Source: Vibrio cholerae (lineage in GTDB: Bacteria > Actinomycetota > Actinomycetes > Actinomycetales > Micrococcaceae). Taken from it: a stretch of DNA of 64,000 bases. The position numbers and the translations under genes are program-made. The first letter of the stretch is position 1; each line of letters begins with the position of its first letter. Under the pieces are notes generated by a model that saw only the letters and a program-made list of their open reading frames with translations, had not been told where the DNA came from and made no database searches. Of this stretch, positions 9,025-16,873 are shown one piece after another. Where the stretch lies: NCBI GenBank assembly GCA_009728235.1, contig WNZI01000007.1, forward strand, positions 50,364 to 114,363, in the 5' to 3' direction.

Positions 9025-9067
9025 CAGACGAAGAGCCGCCCGGCTGTGCCGGGCGGCTCTTCGTCTG
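9025..9067. terminator. Bidirectional terminator between fliW and the aldo/keto reductase
   Basis: A perfect 20-bp inverted repeat (arms 9025-9044 and 9048-9067) with a 3-nt loop. It sits between two convergent genes and so can end both. Confidence 0.88.
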
Positions 9068-9097
9068 GTGCGGCAGGGTGTACCTGCGGTCGGTTCT

Positions 9098-9937
9098 CTA
9101 GGCGAAGTCGGACGTCGCCGGGTCTGCGCCGATACGACCCGCCGGGCCCTTGTCGAGACCGTTGATGGCGTCGATGTCCTCGTCCTCGAGCTTCACGTCG
9201 AGGGAGGTCCAGTTCTCGACGATGCGCGACTCCGTGACGGACTTCGGGATCACGACGTTGCCGAGTGCCAGGTGCCAGGCCAGGACGACCTGCGCGGGCG
9301 TCGCGTTGCGCTTCTGCGCGATGTCCTGGAGCACGGCGTCGTCGAGCAGTCCCTTACCCGAACCGAGCGGTGACCACGACTCGTGCAGGATGCCCTTCTG
9401 GGCTTCGAACGCGCGGAGCTCGGACTGGTTCAGGTAGGGGTGTGTCTCGACCTGGTTGATGACGGGCACGACTCCCGTGGCGTCGATGATCTCGTTCAGC
9501 GCCTCGATGGTGAAGTTCGAGACACCGATGCTCTTCACTCGACCCTGCTTCTGCAGTTCGACGAAAGCCTTCCAGGTGTCGACGTACTTGCCCTGCTTGG
9601 GCTGCAGCCAGTGGATGAGGTAGAGGTCCAGCGTCTCCAGGCCGAGGCGGTCCATGGACTCGTCGAACGCCGTCAGGGTGCTGTCATAGCCCTGGTCCGC
9701 GTTCCACAGCTTGGTGGTGATGAACATGTCGTCGTGGCTGAGGCCCGAGGCCGCGATGGCCCGTCCGACGCCGGCTTCGTTCCCGTAGATCTTGGCGGTG
9801 TCGATGTGGCGGTAGCCGGCCTTGAAGGCCTTGCCGACGACGTCCTCGGCAACGGCGTCCTCGACCTGCCACACGCCGTACCCGAGTTGGGGGATGGTGT
9901 GGCCGTCGTGGAACGTAAGGTGTGGTGATGTAGTCAT
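9098..9937 (-). CDS. Aldo/keto reductase (2,5-diketo-D-gluconate reductase type)
   Basis: This NADPH-dependent cytosolic carbonyl reductase is 279 residues long. It has the AKR signature (GYRHIDTAKIYGNEAGVGRA) with the catalytic Asp and Tyr, the expected active-site Lys (MFITTKLWN), His (LYLIHWLQP), and the NADPH-binding IPKSVTESRI near the C-terminus. It is of family-typical length and closest in style to the AKR5 group of YvgN/2,5-DKG reductases. The true substrate cannot be told from sequence. It is alone on its strand, convergent with the flagellar arm across a strong terminator, and has no obvious ribosome-binding site. Confidence 0.9.
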   Translation of the reverse strand: MTTSPHLTFHDGHTIPQLGYGVWQVEDAVAEDVVGKAFKAGYRHIDTAKIYGNEAGVGRAIAASGLSHDDMFITTKLWNADQGYDSTLTAFDESMDRLGLETLDLYLIHWLQPKQGKYVDTWKAFVELQKQGRVKSIGVSNFTIEALNEIIDATGVVPVINQVETHPYLNQSELRAFEAQKGILHESWSPLGSGKGLLDDAVLQDIAQKRNATPAQVVLAWHLALGNVVIPKSVTESRIVENWTSLDVKLEDEDIDAINGLDKGPAGRIGADPATSDFA

Positions 9938-10059
9938 ACAGGCGGGAACCCTGAACCGTGCTCATTTATTTCTGTTTCCCCTGACAACCATCAGCCTGCG
10001 CGGTATCGACGCCACCACCCGGAACCGGGTGCAGCAGATGCCGACGATCGACGACGGGG

Positions 10060-11607
10060 GTGCGCGTGCGCCCGAGCGAGCACGATGTGCAGGACTCCCT
10101 GCACGACGACGCGTTCCGCTACGCGTTCCGGCGGTCGCTGTCCGTGCAGCTGTCCTCGGCGGCCGCTCTCGAAGCGGTCGAAGCCGTGCAGGCGTCCGGG
10201 ACGGCCCCTCCTCCGAAGGAGCACGCGTCGGTCCTGGTCGCTGCCCGGTCGGCGCTCGAGCGCTATCTCCCGCCGGCCCTTCCTCCGCGCGTCGAGGACT
10301 CCCCCGCCCTCCGGTCCGCCCTCTCGTTCCTCGGCCCCGAGGATCGCGAGCTGCTGCTCCTGCATCACTGGGACGGCCTTTCGCGGGAGGATGCGGTGAG
10401 CCTGTCCGGGACGGACCCCCATCGGCTCGAGCAGGTGGAAGCGACATGTGCGCGTGCCCTGCCGGCCGAACACACCGGCCGGCTCACGCAGCTCCTCTCG
10501 GTAGCCGACCCCGCCCGCGCGATCACGGAGGATCACCTCGCGGCCAGCCGCAGGAAGCTCCCCCGGGCGGCTTCGGACAGCAGGCGGGGTGACACGGACG
10601 CCCGGGCGCTCCTGCTCGGGTCGGAGGAGCGCTCCGAGCATGGAGACTCGCGCGGCGGTCCGGGTGGTCGCAGGGTGTCACGGGGACGGCGGGGTCAGGC
10701 CATCGTGGGCACAGCCTGCCTGCTCGCCGTCGTCCTCGCCCTCGTGCTCGCCCTGGTCCCTCGACCCGCACCGGGTCCCGCCGAGGAGAGCGCCCGCCTG
10801 TTCGACCTCGCCGACGTCGTCGCCGTCGTGGTCGCCGGCGCCATCGAACCCACACTGGTGGACGGCGAGGTCCGCATCCTGCGGCAGGTGGCGGTCGTGC
10901 AGATCCTCAAGGGCGGCCCCGAGGAGGATCCCTTGGCCGTCGACGTCACCGGCCGAAGTACCCTGGAGCGGCCCTACAGCCGGAACTTCTTCCCTCCCGA
11001 CCAGCTCATGTTCCTCGTGCGCAACGAGCACGGTTTCCTCGGACCGATCGAGGGCGACGGCTCGGTGCTGAACCTCGTGGACAGGAGGTCGCCTGCAGCG
11101 ACGACGATTGCGGGCGACCCGGCGCCGCTGCCGGACGAGGTGCGCAACTCCCTCGACGCACTCCCTGACGGGGAATTGACGCTGGACACGACGGACGACG
11201 ACGCCGGCTCACTCGATCCCGAGTCGATCGTCGGTATCCGCCCCGAGGAGGGCCGCGACGCACAGAACCTGCCGAAGAACCTGCTCGGCGCGTTCCACAC
11301 CGCGGTCGAGGGTACAGCCGCGTGCGTCTGGTTCGACTTTCGCGGGCGCTCCGTCCTCCTCCGCTGGCCGAAGGGCTTCTCCGCCTATCAGCGTGAGTCC
11401 GGCCCTGCCTACGCCGACGGAGATCCCGGCATGGATGACCGAATCCTCACCGTACTCAACGAGCGCGGCTACCCCTATGTCGACGAGAACCGCCCGGCAC
11501 CTTTCATCAGTGGGGCGCCGACCGGCGAGACAGGTGTCTGTGGCGGCCGGGAACTCGAGATCTGGGACATCGCCGTCGAACCCGGAAGCACGCTCCTGTT
11601 CTACTGA
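10060..11607 (+). CDS. Membrane protein with cytosolic sigma region 4-like domain and extracytoplasmic domain
   Basis: The 515-residue product has three parts. Residues about 85-140 resemble the helix-turn-helix region 4 of ECF sigma factors (SALSFLGPEDRELLLLHHWD, then GLSREDAVSLSG). A basic linker (GGRRVSRGRRGQ) leads to one membrane segment at about 213-234. The outer part (235-515) is acidic, with a TPP-like ILKGG motif and two Cys (ACVWF, GVCGG). No sigma region 2 is seen, so it is unlikely to work alone as a sigma factor; an anti-sigma or membrane-tethered regulator is possible. I do not recognise the outer domain. The GTG start at 10060 is uncertain because a second in-frame GTG lies at 10066 and the upstream site is weak. 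Confidence 0.7.
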   Translation: MRVRPSEHDVQDSLHDDAFRYAFRRSLSVQLSSAAALEAVEAVQASGTAPPPKEHASVLVAARSALERYLPPALPPRVEDSPALRSALSFLGPEDRELLLLHHWDGLSREDAVSLSGTDPHRLEQVEATCARALPAEHTGRLTQLLSVADPARAITEDHLAASRRKLPRAASDSRRGDTDARALLLGSEERSEHGDSRGGPGGRRVSRGRRGQAIVGTACLLAVVLALVLALVPRPAPGPAEESARLFDLADVVAVVVAGAIEPTLVDGEVRILRQVAVVQILKGGPEEDPLAVDVTGRSTLERPYSRNFFPPDQLMFLVRNEHGFLGPIEGDGSVLNLVDRRSPAATTIAGDPAPLPDEVRNSLDALPDGELTLDTTDDDAGSLDPESIVGIRPEEGRDAQNLPKNLLGAFHTAVEGTAACVWFDFRGRSVLLRWPKGFSAYQRESGPAYADGDPGMDDRILTVLNERGYPYVDENRPAPFISGAPTGETGVCGGRELEIWDIAVEPGSTLLFY

Positions 11608-11616
11608 CGGGTCGCC

Positions 11617-12072
11617 CTACGGTCTCCCCGGCATCGCCCGCTCGGCCTCCTCGACGTCCTCCGTCACCAGTTGGGCTCGGCGACGCACGTTGTCCAGCCC
11701 CGAGGACGCGATACCCCACCGCTCGCCGTCGAGCCTGGTCATCGCGGCGGCCTCGGCCGTCGTCGCAAGGGTGTTCCCTGCGCGGGACAGTGCCCGGTGG
11801 ACCTGCAGCAGCGCACCGGGGATGTCCAGCCCCGTGCTCGGGGAGGAGGCCTGCGCACTCACGCAGATGGCACGCACGCGCGGCAGCATCGCCCCGAGCT
11901 GGTCGGCGACCACCACCAGCTCGTTGTAGACGTCGTCGTCCTCGATGCCCTCGAGGATCTGGTGGTAGCGGTCGAGGCCGCGGCGGAATCGGTCGTGCGC
12001 GCGCCGCCACACTCCCGTACCCAGCTCGGCGTCGTCCTTCCGTCCCTGCCGCGCCGCCGCGAAGAATGCCAC
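11617..12072 (-). CDS. Conserved hypothetical helical protein next to Bpa
   Basis: This is a 151-residue soluble, mostly helical protein with no signal peptide or membrane segment. Visible stretches include RAHDRFRRGLDRYHQILEGI, DQLGAMLPRVRAICVSAQ and a helical C-terminus (LDNVRRRAQLVTEDVEEAER). The start at 12072 follows AGGTGG. It begins 7 bp after the proteasome-activator gene on the same strand, so the two are almost certainly co-transcribed. A link to protein turnover is inferred only from that. I do not recognise a catalytic motif. It faces the membrane regulator gene with just 9 bp between the two stops. Confidence 0.72.
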   Translation of the reverse strand: MAFFAAARQGRKDDAELGTGVWRRAHDRFRRGLDRYHQILEGIEDDDVYNELVVVADQLGAMLPRVRAICVSAQASSPSTGLDIPGALLQVHRALSRAGNTLATTAEAAAMTRLDGERWGIASSGLDNVRRRAQLVTEDVEEAERAMPGRP

Positions 12073-12079
12073 CTACGCG

Positions 12080-12688
12080 TTACAGGTACTGGCCGGGCCC
12101 GTGGGTGTCCGCCGGGGACGCCTCGGCCCGTGGCGCTGCGGGGGTGCGCCTTGGTTCGCCGTCCTCGCCCACGACGACGCCGGGGGCGATCACCGTGCCG
12201 GGAGGCAGCTGGCGGAGCTGGAGACGGGCGGCCAACTGCTGGTTGGCCATCTGCTGCGCCGCGAGCGCTGTCTGGATACCGTGGAACAGCCCCTCCAGCC
12301 ACCCGACGAGCTGCGCCTGCGCCACCCGGAGTTCCGCGTCCGTGGGCACCGAGCCGTCATCGAACGGCAGGTTGATCCGGTGCAGCTCCTCGACCAGTTC
12401 CGGTGCGAGACCGTCCTCCAGCTCCCTGACGGAGCGCTCATGGATGGAGGCGAGCCGGGTGCGGCCTGCGTCGTCGAGAGGGGCCGAACGGACCTCCTCC
12501 AGCAGCTGCTTCAGCATGGTTCCGATCCGCATGACCTTCGCCGGCTCGTCCACGAGTTCGGCGAGTGTCGCAGGGCGTCCGTCATCCCCCCTGGGGGCTG
12601 CGACGGGATGCGCGGGGAGGACCTGCGGACTGCCTGGCTCGCTGCGCGGGGCAGGATCGAAGGGACTGGCCGGCTGCTGTTCAGTCAT
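12080..12688 (-). CDS. bpa: Bacterial proteasome activator Bpa/PafE
   Basis: Bpa forms a ring that docks on the 20S proteasome and opens its gate without ATP, in parallel with the Mpa/ARC unfoldase. The 202-residue product has the family's helical core (LAELVDEPAKVMRIGTMLKQ, GLAPELVEELHRINLPF, RVAQAQLVGWLEGLFHGIQ), a proline-rich flexible tail and the C-terminal GQYL that matches the HbYX-like docking motif. I start at ATG 12688 with GGGAG upstream; longer in-frame readings overlap the response-regulator gene. It is followed within 7 bp by a helical partner of unknown function. The prcBA proteasome genes are not in this window. Confidence 0.88.
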   Translation of the reverse strand: MTEQQPASPFDPAPRSEPGSPQVLPAHPVAAPRGDDGRPATLAELVDEPAKVMRIGTMLKQLLEEVRSAPLDDAGRTRLASIHERSVRELEDGLAPELVEELHRINLPFDDGSVPTDAELRVAQAQLVGWLEGLFHGIQTALAAQQMANQQLAARLQLRQLPPGTVIAPGVVVGEDGEPRRTPAAPRAEASPADTHGPGQYL

Positions 12689-12725
12689 GACGCTATGCTC
12701 CCACAACCGCCCGGAGCCGGGCACG

Positions 12726-13328
12726 TCAGATCCAGCCTTGCTCCCACGCGATGGCGGCGGCTTCATGGCGCGAGGGGGCGTTGAGTTTCGCCATCGCGGA
12801 GGAGACGTAGTTCCGCACCGTGCCCGGCGCCAGATGCAGTTCGCGGGCGATGGTCTGGAGGCTTGCTCCCTGCCGGCCGTGCCGGAGGACATCGAGTTCG
12901 CGCGCAGTCAGCGGGCAGGACTCACCGGTGAGGGCACTTGCGGCGATGTCCGGATCGACATAGCGGCGCCCCGCGGCGACATCGCGGATCACGTCCGCCA
13001 GCTTGTCGGCCGGAGTCGATTTCGGCACGAACCCGGAGACCCTGCTGGCCAGGGCACGCCGCAGAACGCCGGGCCGGGCGTGGCGCGTGACGATCACGAC
13101 GCGCGTCGCAACCGACCGGAGGATCTCCTCGGCCGCATAGATACCGTCGGTGGGAGGCATCTCGAGATCGAGTACGCACACATCCGGTGCGTGTTCCCGA
13201 GCGAGCCGCACTGCGTCCGTCCCGTTGTCCGCGCTCGCTACGATCTCGAGGTCCGGTTCGAGCCCCAGCAGAGCCACCAGGGCACCACGGATCAGGTGCT
13301 CGTCATCGGCGAGGACCAGCCGGATCAT
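12726..13328 (-). CDS. NarL/FixJ-family response regulator (DesR-like)
   Basis: A two-component transcription regulator of 200 residues. The receiver domain has the acidic pocket (LVLADDEHLIRGALVALL), phospho-acceptor Asp in VCVLDLEMPPTDG and the conserved Lys in GFVPKSTPADKL. The C-terminal LuxR-type helix-turn-helix is CPLTARELDVLRHGRQGASL followed by IARELHLAPGTVRNYVSSA. It overlaps the kinase gene by 4 bp (ATGA), so the pair is coupled. The divergent ABC exporter at 14779 is the likely target, as in DesKR/LiaRS-style systems; that target is inferred. Confidence 0.93.
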   Translation of the reverse strand: MIRLVLADDEHLIRGALVALLGLEPDLEIVASADNGTDAVRLAREHAPDVCVLDLEMPPTDGIYAAEEILRSVATRVVIVTRHARPGVLRRALASRVSGFVPKSTPADKLADVIRDVAAGRRYVDPDIAASALTGESCPLTARELDVLRHGRQGASLQTIARELHLAPGTVRNYVSSAMAKLNAPSRHEAAAIAWEQGWI

Positions 13329-14674
13329 GCCCGGCCCCCGTGTGCGCGGGACACGGTGTCGAGGGCTGCGCCGATGCCCGGGGCCGGGGCCGCCTCGGTG
13401 ACAGGACCGGCGTCGGGCGTGGTGACGGCGGCCTGTTTCGGCACCACGGCGGTGAGCACGAAGGTACCCCCCTTCACCTGTGCCTCGATGCGTCCACCGA
13501 CCGCCTCGAACCGATGCCGGAGTCCGTCGATGCCCGAGCCTCCGGTGGACGCTCCTGCACTGTCGCAGATGCCGTCGTTCGTCATGGTGAGGACGGCCTC
13601 CGGTCCCCTGCGATCGAGGCGGAGCGACACGGTGGTTGCATCGCTGTGGCGCAGGATGTTGGTGGTGGCTTCCCGGATGACGAGCCCGAAGAGCGTCCTC
13701 TCCTCCGGCGCCAACCCCTCGGCGTCCACCTCGACGGAGCAGTCGATGCCTGCACCGCCAAGGACCTCGCCCGCATTCGCGGCTTCCGCCGCGAGGGACA
13801 CCGAGCGGTAGCCGTGCACGAGCGCGCGGGTGTCCTCGAGGGCTGTGCGCGCGAGTTGCTGCGCCTCGGCGATCTGCACGCGGGCTGCCTCGGGATCGCC
13901 GTCGAGCAGGCGCCCCGCGAGTTCCGTCTTGAGGGCGATGACCTGGAGGTGGTGGCCCTGGATGTCGTGCAGGTCAGCGGCGAAGCGGAGGCGTTCCTTG
14001 GCGACGGCGAGTTCTCCCGAGGTTCTTCGGCTGTCGTCGAGGCGCAGCACGATCTCCCACCACCAGATACTCGCCACGAAGAGCAGGGGTGTCATCAGGA
14101 CCCAGACGGCGACGGAGACGACTCCGCCGTTGTCCCAGAACGGACCTCCCAGCGAGTGCCCCAGCAGGAGCCCGAGCGGGCCGTGCACGACGAGCAGCAC
14201 CAGGCCCGCGCCCGTCACCCACCAGCGGATGCGCCGCCGGACGACGACGGCCAGCGCGTTGCAGGCGAACCAGAGCGGCAGGGCCCCGATCCACACCGTG
14301 TGGGGCTGGGCGAGTCCGAGGACCCACAGGGCTGCACTGGGGACCAGCAGGCACAGGGTGTACCGGCGCTCCGGCAGGCCGCCACCCAGCCCGCTCCTGA
14401 AGAACCAGCAGTAACGGATCAGCGCCGCGGTGGACGCAACGGCAAGGGCGAGGATCACGACGTCGAACAGCTGCATACCGTACTCGCCGTCGCCGAGCAT
14501 CAGGAGAGTACTGATGGCATTCACGAAGAGGCAGTAGAGGACGATCGATGCGACCGTGTAGCGCCAGGTGGCACGGACGCCCCTGCCGGGCTCGGAGGCA
14601 ACGCGGTCCGGAGCGGTCGTAGCGTCCTGGTCCTGCATGCTGCGTCGAGCGGAAAGGAGCGCCATGGCTTCCAT
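13325..14674 (-). CDS. DesK-type sensor histidine kinase
   Basis: The product is a membrane histidine kinase of about 449 residues. Six or so hydrophobic segments (roughly residues 35-220) form the sensor. The HisKA_3 dimerisation box follows, with the phospho-acceptor His in FAADLHDIQGHHLQV, and the ATPase domain has N-box (IREATTNILRHSD) and G-box (GSGIDGLRHRFEAVGG) residues. It overlaps its response regulator by 4 bp. The start is uncertain between ATG 14674 and ATG 14665. It lies divergent from the ABC transporter across about 100 bp, suggesting a sensed membrane stress that induces the exporter. Confidence 0.9.
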   Translation of the reverse strand: MEAMALLSARRSMQDQDATTAPDRVASEPGRGVRATWRYTVASIVLYCLFVNAISTLLMLGDGEYGMQLFDVVILALAVASTAALIRYCWFFRSGLGGGLPERRYTLCLLVPSAALWVLGLAQPHTVWIGALPLWFACNALAVVVRRRIRWWVTGAGLVLLVVHGPLGLLLGHSLGGPFWDNGGVVSVAVWVLMTPLLFVASIWWWEIVLRLDDSRRTSGELAVAKERLRFAADLHDIQGHHLQVIALKTELAGRLLDGDPEAARVQIAEAQQLARTALEDTRALVHGYRSVSLAAEAANAGEVLGGAGIDCSVEVDAEGLAPEERTLFGLVIREATTNILRHSDATTVSLRLDRRGPEAVLTMTNDGICDSAGASTGGSGIDGLRHRFEAVGGRIEAQVKGGTFVLTAVVPKQAAVTTPDAGPVTEAAPAPGIGAALDTVSRAHGGRA

Positions 14675-14778
14675 CGTAGATCCATGACATGTGTCACGGT
14701 CCCGGCGTGGAGAAGGGCACACAGGGAGGTGACGCGCGGCCACTGCTGCCGAGGGGCGGGCACCGGCAGGATCGAGTC

Positions 14779-15786
14779 ATGACCACTTCATCCAGCACCC
14801 CGGCAGTCCGATCGACCCAGGCCGGCCCGACTCCCTCCGGACCGTCCGCTGATACGATCGCCGTCGCTGCGCAGGATCTGCGCTGCTCGTACGGCTCCTA
14901 CGAAGCCGTCCGCGGCATCGACCTCACCATCCGCAACGGAGAGTTCTTCGCCCTGCTCGGCACGAACGGCGCCGGCAAGACCACCACGATGGAGACCCTC
15001 GAGGGCCACCGCCCCGCCACCGCCGGCACGGTGTCGGTCCTCGGCGGCGATCCGTACCGGGACCGGGCGGTGATCCGCCCACGCCTCGGCATCATGCTGC
15101 AGGAAGCCGGATTCGCCGACGACCTCACGGTCGAGGAGACGTGCCGGCTCTGGCTCCACCTGTCCTCGCCGCACCCGCAGCACAGGAGCAGGGAGGACGT
15201 CATCGCGAAGAACCTCGACGTGCTGGACCTGACGGGGAAGGCCTCGACCCGGGTGAAGATGCTCTCGGGCGGCCAGCGTCGCCGACTCGATCTCCTCCTC
15301 GCCACCGCCAACGAGCCCGATCTCCTCTTCCTCGACGAGCCCACCACAGGTCTCGACCCGGAATCGCGTGAGCGCACTTGGGAACTCGTGCGGGGGCTCA
15401 ACGACGCCGGGACCACGGTGGTCCTGACCACCCACTACCTCGAGGAGGCTGAGACGTACGCGGACCGCCTGGCGATCATGCACGACGGGGAGATCGCCGT
15501 CGAAGGCAGCCTCTCCGAGGTCCTGCGGCGTGAGCCCTCGGTCATCGCCTTCGACGTGGACGCCTCCGTGGACGTCCTCCGGCTCCGTGGCATCGGCCTG
15601 ACCCCGGATTTCACGCCCACACCGGACACCACCAGGGTGACCGTCCCGTCGCTCGACCTCCAGCAGGACCTCTGGACCGTGCTGTCGTGGGCGGACGAGA
15701 ACAGCATCAGGCTGGACCGCCTGTCCGCGTCGGAGGCATCCCTCGCCGCCGTCTTCCGCAGGGTGAGCCTCGGCACCGCCGCCTGA
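14779..15786 (+). CDS. ABC-2 type exporter, ATP-binding protein
   Basis: This is the ATPase subunit of a DrrA/CcmA-type export system, 335 residues. It has Walker A (LLGTNGAGKTTTMETLEGH), the ABC signature (KMLSGGQRRRLDLLLA), Walker B (LLFLDEPTTGLDPESR) and the switch His (VVLTTHYLEEAE). A C-terminal extension of about 90 residues follows, as in drug or lipid exporters of this group. ATG 14779 has GGCAGG 8 nt upstream; the first 35 residues are Ser/Thr/Pro-rich. The gene is divergent from the DesKR-type pair and 38 bp upstream of its permease. The cargo is unknown. Confidence 0.93.
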   Translation: MTTSSSTPAVRSTQAGPTPSGPSADTIAVAAQDLRCSYGSYEAVRGIDLTIRNGEFFALLGTNGAGKTTTMETLEGHRPATAGTVSVLGGDPYRDRAVIRPRLGIMLQEAGFADDLTVEETCRLWLHLSSPHPQHRSREDVIAKNLDVLDLTGKASTRVKMLSGGQRRRLDLLLATANEPDLLFLDEPTTGLDPESRERTWELVRGLNDAGTTVVLTTHYLEEAETYADRLAIMHDGEIAVEGSLSEVLRREPSVIAFDVDASVDVLRLRGIGLTPDFTPTPDTTRVTVPSLDLQQDLWTVLSWADENSIRLDRLSASEASLAAVFRRVSLGTAA

Positions 15787-15824
15787 TCCCCCGGTCCACT
15801 CAGCAACCTCACCAGGAGACAACA

Positions 15825-16596
15825 ATGAACCTCACGAACGCTCCCGCGGCCACGCTTCGCAGCCCCTCCTCCGGCAGCCGCATCCTGTCCATCTCGCTGA
15901 TGGAGCTGCGCATCATCTTCCGCAACAAGACGGTCCTGACCGGAGCCGTTCTCATGCCGATCGCCATGGCCGTGTACATGTTCTACATCGGGCCGACCAG
16001 ATGGTCGCCCCGCAGGCATGGCCGTGATGGCCGGACTGACCCTCATGATCGTCGCCCTGCTCGGCGTCTACCTGACGGCGACGACGACCCTCGCCACACG
16101 GCGCCAGGAATTGTTCCTCAAGCGCCTGCGAAGCGGTGAGTCCTCGGACACCGTCATCTGGCTCGGCATGCTGACGCCCATCGTCGCCCTCGTCGCCGCT
16201 CAGCTCGTGGTCATCGCCGTCGGTTTCGGTGTCGCCGGCGTGGATGCACCCGGCCAGCCCCTCGTGGTGCTCGGCGCTGCGCTCGGCTTCCTCGCCCTCT
16301 GCGCCACCGCCGGCATGCTCACCAGCATCTACACACCGTCCGCAGCGGCAGCCCAGATCACCACCCTCCCCTTCTTCGCCGCCGTCATCGGCAGCTTCTT
16401 CTGGACGGCGTTCGACGACGGCTTCGAGGTGCTCTCGGGCCTCACCCCGGGAGGTGCGCTGCAGCACCTGCTCATGGCGGGCTGGGGTGCCGAGCCCCTC
16501 GATGCCTCGACGGCGGGCGCCGCGGTCGTGCTCCTCGCCTGGATCGTGCTGCCGTACCGGATCGCCGCGACGCGCTTCCGCTGGGAGAAGCGCTGA
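15825..16596 (+). pseudogene. ABC-2 type exporter permease, frameshifted
   Basis: This is the membrane partner of the ATPase 38 bp upstream. From ATG 15825 (GGAGACAAC upstream) the frame reads SLMELRIIFRNKTVLTGAVL and a first membrane segment to FYIG near 15990. Good permease sequence then resumes from 16018 in another frame (MAVMAGLTLMIVALLGVYL, then FLKRLRSGESSDTVIW, ending RFRWEKR). Between them, 15990-16017 encodes a plausible bridging peptide (DQMVAPQA) in the third frame, so either two one-base losses or one extra base fits. Restored length is about 257 residues, normal for ABC-2 permeases with six membrane segments. Either an internal start makes a short form or this is an indel error. 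Confidence 0.8.
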
Positions 16597-16608
16597 CCCT
16601 CGGGCAGA

Positions 16609-16646
16609 ACGAAGCCCGGCACCTCCCTCGAGGTGCCGGGCTTCGT
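16609..16646. terminator. Terminator between exporter permease and ybdD-like gene
   Basis: Inverted repeat with 16-bp arms (16609-16624 and 16631-16646) and a 6-nt loop, lying between convergent genes; usable in both directions. Confidence 0.85.
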
Positions 16647-16663
16647 CGGTACGGGGTTTCCGC

Positions 16664-16873
16664 CTAGCAGCAGCGGCCCTCCGGGTTGGCGTCCTGGCGG
16701 TCCGCCTTGTCCCGCCAGAACTCGCGCTCCGTCATGGGCCGTCCGTCGTCGTGCGTACGCTCATGATGGTCGAGGTAGGCCTGATAGGCGTTCTCCCCCA
16801 TGATGCCCCTGAACACCCACGCGAGCTCGCGCGCACCGTCCCTAGCCCGGTGCAGGACCTGCGGGACCGCCAT
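16664..16873 (-). CDS. YbdD/YjiX-family small protein
   Basis: A 69-residue protein of the DUF466 (YbdD/YjiX) family, shown by VFRGIMGENAYQAYLDHHER, the DGRPMTEREFWRDK segment and the Cys pair at the C-terminus (GRCC). Members are encoded beside CstA-type transporters and are needed with them for pyruvate uptake in enterobacteria. The ATG at 16873 shares one base with the cstA stop (TGATG), so translation is coupled. A terminator follows at 16609-16646. Confidence 0.88.
   Translation of the reverse strand: MAVPQVLHRARDGARELAWVFRGIMGENAYQAYLDHHERTHDDGRPMTEREFWRDKADRQDANPEGRCC

Noticed and set aside
10060..11607. Stand-alone ECF sigma factor
   Set aside because: No region 2 (core-binding and -10 recognition) is visible, and the protein continues into a membrane span and a large outer domain.
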